DNA from: Cupriavidus sp. D384
GTDB taxonomy: Bacteria; Pseudomonadota; Gammaproteobacteria; Burkholderiales; Burkholderiaceae
NCBI RefSeq assembly: GCF_001652915.1
Contig: NZ_BBQI01000050.1
Coordinates: forward strand, 1 to 64,000
Direction of reading: 5' to 3'
DNA length: 64,000 nucleotides
Position 1 is the first letter of the stretch. Every line of letters starts with the position of its first letter. Position numbers and translations under genes: made by a program. Shown in pieces: positions 19,350 through 27,954 of the stretch. The notes under the pieces are model-generated. The model worked only from the letters and a program-made list of their open reading frames with translations. It did not search any database and was not told where the DNA came from.

Positions 19350-20423
19350 ATGGCCAAAAGCCTGTCTCCGGCCTGGGATGCACAGTGGCGACAAATCGGT
19401 CACTCGCAATACCGGGCCGCGAAGCAAATTCGTTCCTGGCTGGGGCGCCTTGGTACGGCGCAGCCGGCCGCACAGCGACTGCGATATCCCGCGGCGGATG
19501 AGCCTGCGCCGGCCGATCTGCCCGGTGCGTGGCAATCCCACAAGCTGGGCCTGGAACCGCTGCCAGGCGAGTTGGTGCCGCAGCTGTCCTATCGTCTCTA
19601 TATTCCGTCTGGCGCCAAGGGCGCGTTGCCGCTGGTGGTGATGCTGCACGGCTGCCAGCAAACACCCGAAGACCTGGCCGCCGGTACGCGCATGAACGCG
19701 CTGGCCGAGCGCGAAGGGTTCATGGTGGCCTATCCGCAGCAGCCATTGCGCCGTTCGGTACACCGCTGCTGGCAGTGGTTCGATCTCGGCGATGGCGTGG
19801 GCGGGCGCGAGGCGCAGGCCGTAGCCATGCTGATCGATGAACTGGCGAGCCGGCCCGACGTACGCCCCGGCGAGGTCTATCTGGCGGGCTTGTCCGCCGG
19901 GGCGGCCATGGCGGCCGTGGTGGCGCTGCGCTACCCCGAGAAGGTGGCGGCCGTGGGTTTGCACTCGGGCGTGGTGATCGGTGCGGCCGGAAATCCGGGC
20001 GCCGGGCTGAAGGCGATGCGCCATGGCACCGAACTGGAACCGGCTTTGCTGCTCGATGCCGCCGGCGTGACGCCCGGTGGCCCCGAGATGCCGGCCATCG
20101 TCGTGCATGGCATGACCGATGATGCCGTGAATCCGGTCAACGGCCGCCTGCTGGCACGCCAGTTCCTGACCTACAACGGGCTGAGCGAACGCGCCGGCAA
20201 GCGTCTCGATTGCGCCAACGACGCCGGGCCGCTGGAGACGGGCGACTATCGTGAAGCGCGCTTCGGCCGCTGGAATCGCGATCTGGTACGGCTGGTGGAA
20301 GTGGCTGGCCTGGATCACGCCTGGAGCGGTGGTGACGCCAGCGTGCAGTACCACAGCGAGATCGGCCCCGACGCGAGCTGGATGATGTGGCAGTTTTTCC
20401 GGCAGCATCGCAGGGCGGCATGA
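19350..20423 (+). CDS. PHB-depolymerase-like esterase (LpqC/alpha-beta hydrolase)
   Basis: This is a 357-residue alpha/beta hydrolase of the PHB depolymerase (esterase PHB) family. The oxyanion region is VVMLHGCQQTPEDLA; the lipase box GLSAG carries the nucleophilic Ser; an Asp near VHGMTDDAVNP and the His in GLDHAWSGG complete the triad. AGGAG lies seven bases before ATG 19350. No signal peptide is visible, unlike secreted depolymerases, so it may act inside the cell, on a short-chain polyester or another ester. TATGCT at 19291-19296 is a possible -10. A direct repeat TTGCA-N2-TTGCA sits at 19246-19257. Confidence 0.87.
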   Translation: MAKSLSPAWDAQWRQIGHSQYRAAKQIRSWLGRLGTAQPAAQRLRYPAADEPAPADLPGAWQSHKLGLEPLPGELVPQLSYRLYIPSGAKGALPLVVMLHGCQQTPEDLAAGTRMNALAEREGFMVAYPQQPLRRSVHRCWQWFDLGDGVGGREAQAVAMLIDELASRPDVRPGEVYLAGLSAGAAMAAVVALRYPEKVAAVGLHSGVVIGAAGNPGAGLKAMRHGTELEPALLLDAAGVTPGGPEMPAIVVHGMTDDAVNPVNGRLLARQFLTYNGLSERAGKRLDCANDAGPLETGDYREARFGRWNRDLVRLVEVAGLDHAWSGGDASVQYHSEIGPDASWMMWQFFRQHRRAA

Positions 20424-20442
20424 CGCGGCGGCCACCGGAATG

Positions 20443-20478
20443 AAAAAAGGGGAAGGCTTCTGGCCTTCCCCTTTTTTT
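20443..20478. terminator. Bidirectional terminator between convergent genes
   Basis: A nine-base-pair stem, GGGGAAGGC with GCCTTCCCC, has a five-base loop, an A-run on the left and a seven-base T-run on the right. It can stop both the esterase and the MFS transcript, whose gene ends at 20514. Confidence 0.9.
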
Positions 20479-20513
20479 GTCCGGGCGCGCCGGAGAACGC
20501 CGCAAGCGTTACA

Positions 20514-21824
20514 TCAGGCTTCGCGCTTGCGCACGAACAGCGCGGTGATGATGCCCATGATGCAGACACCGACCACATAGTGTGCCGGGGCCAGCTTGTC
20601 CGTCTTCAGCATCAGCGAGACGATCACCGGGGTCAGGCCGCCGAAAATCGCGTACGAGACGTTGTACGAGAAAGACAGGCCCGAGAACCGCACCTGCGCC
20701 GGGAACGCATGCACCAGCACGTACGGCACGGCGCCGATCGTGCCGACGAAGAAGCCGGCCAGCGCATACAGCGGCAGCAGCAGGTCAGGGCGCGTGCCGA
20801 TCGTGGTGTACAGCAGGTAGGCCGTGGCTGCCAGCAGCGCACCGCCGATGGTCAGCGTCAGGCGGGCGCCGATGCGGTCGGCCAGCACGCCGGCCACCAC
20901 GCAGCCGATCGACAGGAACAGCGTGGCCGCACTGTTGGCAATCAGCGCCGTGCGGGCGTCGAAACCGAACAGCGTCTGCAGGTAGGTGGGGGTCAGCAGG
21001 ATCACCACCACGATGCCGGCCGACAGCATCCACGTCAGCAGCACCGAGATCACCACGGCGCCGCGATGGTCGCGCACCACGGCCTTCAGCGGCATTTCGG
21101 CGGCCAGCGCCTTGCGCTGCTGCAGTTCCGCGAACACCGGCGTCTCGTGCAGCCAGCGGCGCAGGTACATCGAACCCACGCCGAAGATGCCGCCCAGCAC
21201 GAACGGCACACGCCAGCCATGGGCCAGCAGTTCCTGCGGGTCGAAGATCGCGTTGATGCTGGTAGCCACCAGCGAGCCCAGCAGGATGCCTGCCGTCAGG
21301 CCCGCCGTCAGCGTGCCGCAGGCGTAGCCGATGTGGCGCTTGGGCACGTGTTCGGACACGAATACCCAGGCACCCGGCACTTCGCCACCCACGGCGGCGC
21401 CTTGCAGGATGCGCAGCACCAGCAGCAGCATCGGGGCCATCAGGCCGATGGTCGCATAGGTGGGCAGCAGGCCCATCAGCAGCGTCGGCACCGACATCAG
21501 CAGGATCGACAGCGTGAACATCTTCTTGCGGCCCAGCAGGTCGCCGAAGTGGGCCATGATGATGCCGCCCAGCGGACGCGCCAGGTAACCGGCCGCGAAA
21601 ATGCCGAAGGTCTGCAGCAGGCGCAGCCAGTCCGGCACCGAAGCCGGAAAGAACAGCTGGCCAATTACCTTGGCGAAGAAAACAAAAATGATGAAATCGT
21701 AGAACTCAAGCGCACCGCCCAGTGCAGCGAGGGCAAGCGTCTTGTAATCCTGGCCGGTCAGCGGGCGGGCGGCGTGGCCGCCTTGCGCGCCCAGTGCCCC
21801 GGCAGTACTGCTGGAGGTCGACAT
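20514..21824 (-). CDS. MFS transporter, metabolite:proton symporter (MHS-like)
   Basis: This 436-residue 12-helix carrier resembles the MHS/sugar-porter side of the MFS: ALEFYDFIIFVFFAKVIGQLF in helix 1 (written within the limit as ALEFYDFIIFVFF), RPLGGIIMAHFGDLLGRKK between helices 2 and 3, and VGGEVPGAWVFVSEH in helices 4-5. The second half has a GVLADRIGARL motif. Start ATG 21824 gives a hydrophilic 25-residue lead; upstream frame is probably non-coding. Substrate cannot be told; organic acids are typical. An inverted repeat TCGCATG...CATGCGA at 21833-21856 lies just before its start. Confidence 0.86.
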   Translation of the reverse strand: MSTSSSTAGALGAQGGHAARPLTGQDYKTLALAALGGALEFYDFIIFVFFAKVIGQLFFPASVPDWLRLLQTFGIFAAGYLARPLGGIIMAHFGDLLGRKKMFTLSILLMSVPTLLMGLLPTYATIGLMAPMLLLVLRILQGAAVGGEVPGAWVFVSEHVPKRHIGYACGTLTAGLTAGILLGSLVATSINAIFDPQELLAHGWRVPFVLGGIFGVGSMYLRRWLHETPVFAELQQRKALAAEMPLKAVVRDHRGAVVISVLLTWMLSAGIVVVILLTPTYLQTLFGFDARTALIANSAATLFLSIGCVVAGVLADRIGARLTLTIGGALLAATAYLLYTTIGTRPDLLLPLYALAGFFVGTIGAVPYVLVHAFPAQVRFSGLSFSYNVSYAIFGGLTPVIVSLMLKTDKLAPAHYVVGVCIMGIITALFVRKREA

Positions 21825-21832
21825 GAAAAGAC

Positions 21833-21856
21833 TCGCATGGATACATTCACATGCGA
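21833..21856. promoter_or_regulatory. Inverted repeat before the MFS symporter start
   Basis: Seven-base arms, TCGCATG and CATGCGA, are separated by ten bases, within 10 bases of the start codon. It may be an operator or a leader hairpin. No adjacent regulator gene is present. Confidence 0.3.
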
Positions 21857-22125
21857 AGCGCGCAACACGGATGACGTGGAGGGAGACGGCCGAGGGATGA
21901 CGACACGAACTTGGCGAACCGGGGCCGGCGGGTAAGCAGGCGGGCACGACGGGACGCTTCGCAAAGGCGTAAAGATACCAGATCGACGTGTTTCATCTCC
22001 GATTTTCATCAGATTGAATACTAAATCGTCCTTTGCGCTGCCATAATCCGTCTCCATAATGCAAAAGCAAGTGAAATCCGGGGCACAAAGCGCCAAATGC
22101 GCGGGGTCATATTTTCTGGGGTGAC

Positions 22126-25100
22126 ATGGCTTTCAAGGATTCCATCCAGGCTGCGACAGGGGCGGCCATGGCGACGCCGCGCCGGCGCGTGGCAGTGCGC
22201 GTCGCGGGCGGTGTGGTGGCTGCGCTGGCCGTTTTCGGGCTGGCCGGCTATTTCGGCGGGCCGCCGCTGATCAAATACCTGGTAGAAAAGAACGCCACCG
22301 AGGCGCTGGGCCGCAAGGTCACGTTGGGCGCAGCGCAAGTCCGGCCTTTCGAACTGGCCGCGACGCTGAACGACCTGACCATTTTCGAACCCGATGGCAA
22401 GACGCCCATGCTGACGCTGGGCGAGGTCGAGGCCAATACGTCGGCCGCGTCGATCTGGCGTCTGGCGCCCGTGGTCGATTTCCTCCATGTGGACCGGCTT
22501 AACGTGCATGTGGTGCGCAATGCCGACGGCCGCATGAGTTTCGCCGATATCCAGGAGCGCTTTGCCGCGCAGCCGCCCAAGCCGGCCGACAGCAAGCCGG
22601 CGCGGTTCTCGGTCAGCAATATCGCCGTATCCAACAGCAGCTTTGTCTATGACGACAAGCTGCTCGATACCGTACAGCGCGTGGAGAACTTCACGCTGAC
22701 GCTGCCGTTCCTGTCGAACCTGCCACACGATGTGACGATCAATACACGTCCGTCGCTGTTTGCCAAGATCAATGGCACGCCGCTGGCGCTGGATGGCACG
22801 TCGCAGCCGTTTTCCGACAGCCACCAGACCGATCTCAACGTCAATCTGGACGGGCTGGAGGTGGCGAAGTACATGGCGTTCGCGCCAAAACTCAAGGATG
22901 CGCAGGTCAAGGGCGGGCTCCTCGATACCCGCCTGAAGGTCGGCTTCCGGCAGGAAAAGGACAAGCAGGACCTGTATGTGTCCGGCACGATCGCACTGCG
23001 CGAAGCCGACGTCCAGACGCATGCCGGCGCGCCGATCGTCAAGGCGGGCCGCCTGGCCGTCGACCTGAACCGCGTGGAGCCGCTGGCGCATACCGCGCAC
23101 GTCAAGAGCATCGAACTTGAAGGATTCGACCTGCAGGCGCTGCGCCGCCAGGACGGTACGCTGAACCTGGCGAGCGCCTTCCTGCCTGAAGGCGCGCCAG
23201 CGCCGAACGCCGCTGCGCAGGCACCGGCCAGGACGGCAGCGCCTGCTTCGCCCGCGGCGGCCGCATCGCCTGCCGCGGCAGCCTCTGCCTCCGCGCCTGC
23301 AGCGGCAGGCGTGCAGGCGCCGTCCAAGGCCGAAGAGGTGCCATGGTCGTATGCCGTCGACCGCGTGACGGTGAAGGAGGCCCGGCTCGGGTTTGTCGAC
23401 GAACTGGCGCCGTCCGGCCCCGGAAAGCTCGATATCGGCCCGGTCAACATCGATATCGCCAACCTGGCCAGCACCGGCGAGAAGCCGGCGAAGCTCGATG
23501 CCAACATCACGATTGCCAATGGTCAGACTGTCAAGCACACCGGCGAACTGGGCCTGAAGCAGGGCACGCTGACGGGTACGCTGGAAACGGCGGGCCTGCG
23601 GCCGCAGGGCTTTTCGGCGTGGTGGCCGCGTGCGCTGCACAGCCAGTTCGGCGAGACCGCCGTCAATGCCGAACTGCATTACACGATGGCTTGGACGCAG
23701 CCGGTATTCCAGTTCACGCTGCAGAAATCGAGGATCGAGCTTTCGCCGGTCTATGTGGCCACGCGCGATCCGGTAAAGGTGGCGGCGGCTTCGTCGGCGT
23801 CGTCGGGCACATCGGCCGCCGCCAATGACGGCGACGACGATGCCCGGGCCGCGCCGGCCAGGCGCGGCGCCCGGGCGGCGCGTAACGTGCGCACGTCCCG
23901 CGTGGCGGACGCTGAAGGTGCCAACCTGCCGCTGATCAACGCCGACAAGCTGATCCTGGACGATATCCAGCTGGATCTCGCCAGGCAGACCTTCGAGGCC
24001 GGGCAGGTGGCGCTGGTGAAGCCGCGCTTCGCGGCCACGCGTGATCGCCGCGGCCAGCTGCTGGAATCGGCGCAGATCTGGGCGACCGAGTCCGCCGAAC
24101 AGAAGGCAGCGGCGCAGAAGACCGCCGCCAGGCCCGTGCCGCAGGCCCAGCCCAACGGCGATGCGGCTGCGCCTGGCTGGAAGGTGCGTGTTGGCAAGGT
24201 GGCCGTGGATGGCGGCGAGGCACGGCTGGCGGACTATGCGCCGGCCGAAGCGAATCGGGGCCGGCCGGTGATCCACCAGTTCCGCAATATCGGGCTGAGC
24301 ACCGGCACCATCACCTGGCCGCTGTCGCCGGGGGCGCTGCCGATGAAGCTGCACGCGGAAAGCGGCCGCAAGGGCGTCATGAACATCGACGGGCAGGTCA
24401 TGCCGACCGGGCCCGCCGCGCAACTGCAGCTGGACCTGCGCGATCTCGACATGGCGCCGCTCCAGCCGTACATGGCCGACCGCTTCAACGCCGCGCTGCG
24501 CAGCGGCACCATGACGGTCAAGGGCAAGGTGGCCTACGATGCGCCGGCCGGCAAGCCGATCGCCGTGCGCTTCAACGGCAATGCGTTTGCCGGCAACGTG
24601 CGTACCGTCGACCGCATTACCGGCGACGACTTCCTGCGCTGGCGCGCGCTGGCGATCAATGGCATCGATTTCAACATGGACGATGCCAAGGGGCCGCTGC
24701 AGGTGGGCGTCAGCAATGTGGCGCTGAACGACTTCTATGCACGCGTGATCCTCAATGCCAACGGCCGGCTGAACCTGCAGGACGTGATGGCCGGTGGCGC
24801 GGAGAAGGGCGAGGCCGCCCCGTCGACGAGCCTGACGCAGGCCAGTCCGGCATCGGCGCCGGAGGCAAACCCTGCCCCGCAGGCTGCCGCCGCTGCGCCC
24901 GCCAGGGAAGCTGCTGGCCCGAAGCCCCAGATCCGCCTGGGTGGCGTGACGATCAACAAGGGCAACATCAATTTCTCGGACTTCTTCGTCAAGCCCAACT
25001 ACTCGGCCAACCTGACCGACATGAAGGGTTCGGTGTCCAAGGTGTCGTCGGCAGATCCCACGCCGGCCGACCTGGTACTTGATGGTAGGCTCGACGACGA

Positions 25101-26151
25101 TGCGCCGGTCAGCATCAGCGGCAAGCTCAATCCGCTGGGCGAGCAGCTCTACCTGGACATCGCGGCCAAGGCTGCCGGCGTGGAGCTGACGCGTCTGACG
25201 CCGTACGCAGCCAAGTACGCGGGCTACCCGATCACCAAGGGCAAGCTGACCGTCGATGTGGCGTACAAGATCGAGAACGGCAAGCTGGACGCGAAGAACC
25301 ACCTGTACCTGGACCAGCTCACGTTTGGCGACAAGGTGGATAGCCCCGATGCCGTCAAGCTGCCGGTGCTGCTGGCCGTGTCGCTGCTCAAGGACCGCAA
25401 CGGCGTCATCGACATCAATTTGCCGGTATCGGGATCGCTGTCGGACCCGGAGTTCAGCATTGGCGGCGTGATCATGCGCGTGATCGTGAACCTGCTGACG
25501 AAGGCGATCACGTCGCCGTTCTCGCTGATCGCATCGGCATTTGGCGGTGGCGGCGAGGAGCTTGGCTATATCGAATTCGCGCCGGGGTCGTCGACGCTGA
25601 CCGATGACGCGCGCAAGAAGATCGAGACCGTGGGCAAGGCGCTCAATGATCGCCCGTCGCTGCGGCTGGAAATCAGCGGGCGTATCGACCCGGCTACCGA
25701 CGCCGATGGCGCGCGCCGCGTCTGGCTGGACCAGCGCGTGGCCGAGGCCAAGCAGCGCGACCTGCGCCGTTCGGCCCAGGCTGGCGCCCAGGCCGAAGAG
25801 GGCGAGGGCGGCGACCAGGGCGCCCGGGTGACCGTGTCGAAGCAGGAGTACCCCAAGTACCTCGAAGCGGTGTACAAGCGCGAGTCGTTCAAGAAGCCCA
25901 AGAACTTCATCGGCCTCAACAAGTCGCTGCCGCCGGGCGAGATGGAAAAGCTGCTGCTGGAGAATGCACCCGTCACCGATGCCGAACTGCGTGCGCTGGC
26001 GGACCAGCGTGCGCTGGCGGTCAAGCAGTCGCTGGAGCGTGACGGCAAGGTGCCCGACGCGAAGCTGTTCCTGACGGCGCCCAAGCTGACCGCCGAGGGC
26101 ATCAAGGACAAGGGCACGCCGAACCGCGTCGACTTTTCGATCCGGCAGTAG
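22126..26151 (+). CDS. DUF748 / AsmA-like large envelope protein
   Basis: This is a 1341-residue protein with one N-terminal membrane anchor (about residues 22-44) and a very long periplasmic part. Repeated beta-rich AsmA/DUF748 segments are interrupted by three Ala-rich linkers (about 355-405, 555-600 and 905-945). Typical signatures include LVLDGRLDDDAPVSISGKL and VNLLTKAITSPFSLIASAFG. The C-terminus ends in an OmpA-like region (IEFAPGSSTLTDDARKKIET). AsmA relatives are thought to bridge the periplasm in phospholipid transport; that role is inferred here. It is monocistronic, with a 12-bp hairpin at 26177-26207 after the stop. Confidence 0.88.
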   Translation: MAFKDSIQAATGAAMATPRRRVAVRVAGGVVAALAVFGLAGYFGGPPLIKYLVEKNATEALGRKVTLGAAQVRPFELAATLNDLTIFEPDGKTPMLTLGEVEANTSAASIWRLAPVVDFLHVDRLNVHVVRNADGRMSFADIQERFAAQPPKPADSKPARFSVSNIAVSNSSFVYDDKLLDTVQRVENFTLTLPFLSNLPHDVTINTRPSLFAKINGTPLALDGTSQPFSDSHQTDLNVNLDGLEVAKYMAFAPKLKDAQVKGGLLDTRLKVGFRQEKDKQDLYVSGTIALREADVQTHAGAPIVKAGRLAVDLNRVEPLAHTAHVKSIELEGFDLQALRRQDGTLNLASAFLPEGAPAPNAAAQAPARTAAPASPAAAASPAAAASASAPAAAGVQAPSKAEEVPWSYAVDRVTVKEARLGFVDELAPSGPGKLDIGPVNIDIANLASTGEKPAKLDANITIANGQTVKHTGELGLKQGTLTGTLETAGLRPQGFSAWWPRALHSQFGETAVNAELHYTMAWTQPVFQFTLQKSRIELSPVYVATRDPVKVAAASSASSGTSAAANDGDDDARAAPARRGARAARNVRTSRVADAEGANLPLINADKLILDDIQLDLARQTFEAGQVALVKPRFAATRDRRGQLLESAQIWATESAEQKAAAQKTAARPVPQAQPNGDAAAPGWKVRVGKVAVDGGEARLADYAPAEANRGRPVIHQFRNIGLSTGTITWPLSPGALPMKLHAESGRKGVMNIDGQVMPTGPAAQLQLDLRDLDMAPLQPYMADRFNAALRSGTMTVKGKVAYDAPAGKPIAVRFNGNAFAGNVRTVDRITGDDFLRWRALAINGIDFNMDDAKGPLQVGVSNVALNDFYARVILNANGRLNLQDVMAGGAEKGEAAPSTSLTQASPASAPEANPAPQAAAAAPAREAAGPKPQIRLGGVTINKGNINFSDFFVKPNYSANLTDMKGSVSKVSSADPTPADLVLDGRLDDDAPVSISGKLNPLGEQLYLDIAAKAAGVELTRLTPYAAKYAGYPITKGKLTVDVAYKIENGKLDAKNHLYLDQLTFGDKVDSPDAVKLPVLLAVSLLKDRNGVIDINLPVSGSLSDPEFSIGGVIMRVIVNLLTKAITSPFSLIASAFGGGGEELGYIEFAPGSSTLTDDARKKIETVGKALNDRPSLRLEISGRIDPATDADGARRVWLDQRVAEAKQRDLRRSAQAGAQAEEGEGGDQGARVTVSKQEYPKYLEAVYKRESFKKPKNFIGLNKSLPPGEMEKLLLENAPVTDAELRALADQRALAVKQSLERDGKVPDAKLFLTAPKLTAEGIKDKGTPNRVDFSIRQ

Positions 26152-26176
26152 GTGTTGCCCGGGCATGCCGCCGGCC

Positions 26177-26207
26177 GCGGCGTTTGAACGGAAGCTTCGA
26201 ACGCCGC
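26177..26207 (+). terminator. Hairpin after the DUF748 gene
   Basis: GCGGCGTTTGAA pairs with TTCGAACGCCGC through one G-T wobble, with a seven-base loop. There is no T-run, so it may be an RNA-end stabiliser rather than a strict terminator. Confidence 0.45.
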
Positions 26208-26275
26208 GCCGGGGGGCAGCATCGAAACCGCGTATCATTCGCCCCGGACTAAAAGTTTGACGATCAAAGGAGCGA

Positions 26276-26464
26276 GTGTTGGAGCAGGAAGCGATTGCCT
26301 ACAAGACCTGGGTTTGCCTGATTTGCGGGTGGGTGTACGACGAGGAACAGGGCTGGCCCGAGGACGGCATTGTGCCCGGCACGCGCTGGGAAGATATCCC
26401 CGAAGACTGGCGTTGCCCGGAGTGCGACGTCAGCAAGGGCGACTTCTCGATGATCGAGATCTGA
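26276..26464 (+). CDS. Rubredoxin
   Basis: This small iron protein transfers single electrons. It has 62 residues and the four iron ligands C14-x2-C17 and C47-x2-C50 in CLICG and CPECD, with the aromatic core (W, Y, W) expected for rubredoxin. It starts at GTG 26276 or TTG 26279; AAAGGAG ends at 26272, which favours TTG by spacing. No rubredoxin reductase, hydroxylase or haem-synthesis gene adjoins it, so the partner is unknown. It forms a single-gene unit between the DUF748 gene and small minus-strand genes. Confidence 0.93.
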   Translation: MLEQEAIAYKTWVCLICGWVYDEEQGWPEDGIVPGTRWEDIPEDWRCPECDVSKGDFSMIEI

Positions 26465-26478
26465 ATCCCGCCCGGGAT

Positions 26479-26652
26479 TCACGGCATGTGGGAGTGTCTT
26501 TGCCGCAACTCCCTGCACAGCCCGGCGCGCGCGCGCCGGCGTGCGCATCGCGTGTAGCGCATCCGGTAGGGATGGCTGCAGCGCCATAGCGCGGACGCCA
26601 CGGTCAGGACCAGCAGCGCGGCCATCGCGGCAGCGAGCAGTGTCAGCGACAT
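26479..26652 (-). CDS. 57-residue single-pass membrane protein
   Basis: I found this by hand. The ATG at 26652 has an excellent GAAGGAGG site eight bases upstream, and the frame stays open for 57 residues. The N-terminus is a hydrophobic helix (SLTLLAAAMAALLVLTVASA) followed by a strongly basic tail with many Arg and His and four Cys. By charge, the tail should be cytoplasmic. It lies 48 bases downstream of another small membrane protein on the same strand. No homology is claimed. Confidence 0.55.
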   Translation of the reverse strand: MSLTLLAAAMAALLVLTVASALWRCSHPYRMRYTRCARRRARAGLCRELRQRHSHMP

Positions 26653-26700
26653 CGCGCCTCCTTCTCTCTCAAAGGCGCCTCACTCCCGAGCTACCGGCCG

Positions 26701-26883
26701 CTATATCAGCAGTGGCAGCGCTTCCAGCACGAGCACCCCCAGCAGTACCCCGATGATTGCGCCCGCGCAACGGCAACTGATACGCAGCGCCTTGGCGGCC
26801 ACCGGGATCGCACCCATCGCCAACAGCCCGACGAGTGCCATGGGGATCAAAAATACAAGATCGTGCGCCTGAAGGTGAATCAT
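26701..26883 (-). CDS. 60-residue two-helix membrane protein
   Basis: This 60-residue protein has two hydrophobic helices (about residues 9-26 and 38-58) and a short basic loop. AGGAG lies six bases before ATG 26883; a longer frame begins at 27018 but its extra residues look non-coding. A -10-like TATACT (minus strand, about 26916-26921) with TTGTAT 15 bases further upstream is a possible promoter. Together with the next gene, it makes a two-gene unit of tiny membrane proteins. I recognise no family. Confidence 0.55.
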   Translation of the reverse strand: MIHLQAHDLVFLIPMALVGLLAMGAIPVAAKALRISCRCAGAIIGVLLGVLVLEALPLLI

Positions 26884-27156
26884 GGCGGTCTCCTGTCTTG
26901 TTTCTTTCTGTTTCCAGTATAGGCCGTGGGTGGCGAATACAAGGCCGGAAGCGTCAGGGTTGTCCCGCAATGTTTGAAACGCTTGCAGAATTTCCTGCGT
27001 GCCGCGCATGTATCGCACAGGAAGCTTCTGTCAGGCAGCACGTGTGCCACGCCGCGCTGCACAACACGTGACCGGGCCCCAGCGTGCGCACGTGCCATGC
27101 CCGGTGTCCTATGCTGGACTCATGATGGCCATCATCGGTCACCAATGGAGGGAGCT

Positions 27157-27660
27157 ATGGAACTTCACATGCATTCGCACCATTACGTGCGCCGCCTGCC
27201 CGACTGGTCTGCCGCCGCGGTATCGGGCCTGGCCGCGGGTGCGTTGCTGATCGTTGTGGAGATGTTCTGGTCGAGCATGGTGGCTGGCGTGCATCCGTGG
27301 GGCACCACTCGCCTGATCGCCGCCATCGTGATGGGGCGCGACGTGCTGCAGACGTCGATGTTCAGCGTCAGCACGGTGGCCGTGGCGCTGATCATTCACT
27401 TCGTGATCGGCATTGTGCTGGGCTGCGTGCTCTGTGCCCTGATCGCGCCGTTCCAGCTTGATTCCAGCGTGGGCATGTCGATGCTGGTGGGCGCAGCGTT
27501 CGGGGTGGTGGTCTACCTGTTCAACTTCTACGTGATGACGGCCGCCTTCCCCTGGTTTGTCGATGCGCGCGGCTGGCACACGCTGGTGGGGCACCTGATC
27601 TTCGGCATGTGCATCGCGCTGTGCTACTGGAAACTGGAATCGCGCGATGTCGTGCATTAG
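27157..27660 (+). CDS. Four-helix membrane protein of unknown function
   Basis: This 167-residue protein has four predicted membrane helices and His-rich N-terminal residues (MELHMHSHHYVRR). Helix 1 contains LAAGALLIVVEMFWSSMV. GGAGGGAG precedes the ATG at 27157; an in-frame ATG lies 12 bases upstream. A strong terminator follows it, so it is transcribed apart from the oxidase genes that begin 295 bases later. Proximity suggests, but does not prove, an oxidase-related role. Confidence 0.7.
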   Translation: MELHMHSHHYVRRLPDWSAAAVSGLAAGALLIVVEMFWSSMVAGVHPWGTTRLIAAIVMGRDVLQTSMFSVSTVAVALIIHFVIGIVLGCVLCALIAPFQLDSSVGMSMLVGAAFGVVVYLFNFYVMTAAFPWFVDARGWHTLVGHLIFGMCIALCYWKLESRDVVH

Positions 27661-27731
27661 ATACATCGTCATGTGATGCAATGCGTTGCGCGCACGGCAT
27701 GGCCGGGCGCCACGGCCCGCGTGCGCCACGG

Positions 27732-27772
27732 ATGGCAGTCGGGACCGGCAAGGTCCCCACTGCCATTTTTTT
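27732..27772 (+). terminator. Rho-independent terminator between membrane protein and oxidase genes
   Basis: ATGGCAGT and GGGACC pair with GGTCCC and ACTGCCAT, giving about 14 pairs with one C-C mismatch, a five-base loop and a run of seven T residues. Confidence 0.9.
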
Positions 27773-27954
27773 GCTGTGCCGCACGCGAGACACCGGGCGC
27801 ACCGGCCCGCGAGCGGCGCCGAACGCGACGGCGCGTGTGTCGCCTTGCAGGGGCCTGAACCGATGCACTAGTCTTATTCCACGTGCGTGAACGGGCGCAC
27901 CCGCCTGCCCCTGCCTTCCGGCCCGTTCCCTTGCGTGCGTAAGAGGAGGGGGAC

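Noticed and set aside
22021-26238. A 1405-codon open frame on the minus strand, opposite the DUF748 gene
   Set aside because: The frame is open because high GC at codon positions removes stop codons. It has no ribosome site, no recognisable domain and an Arg/His-heavy composition, and it lies exactly opposite a well-supported gene.
26255-26275. Possible FNR-like site (TTTGACGATCAAAG) before rubredoxin
   Set aside because: The half-sites are too close together for the TTGAT-N4-ATCAA spacing, and AAAGGAG at its end is simply the ribosome site.
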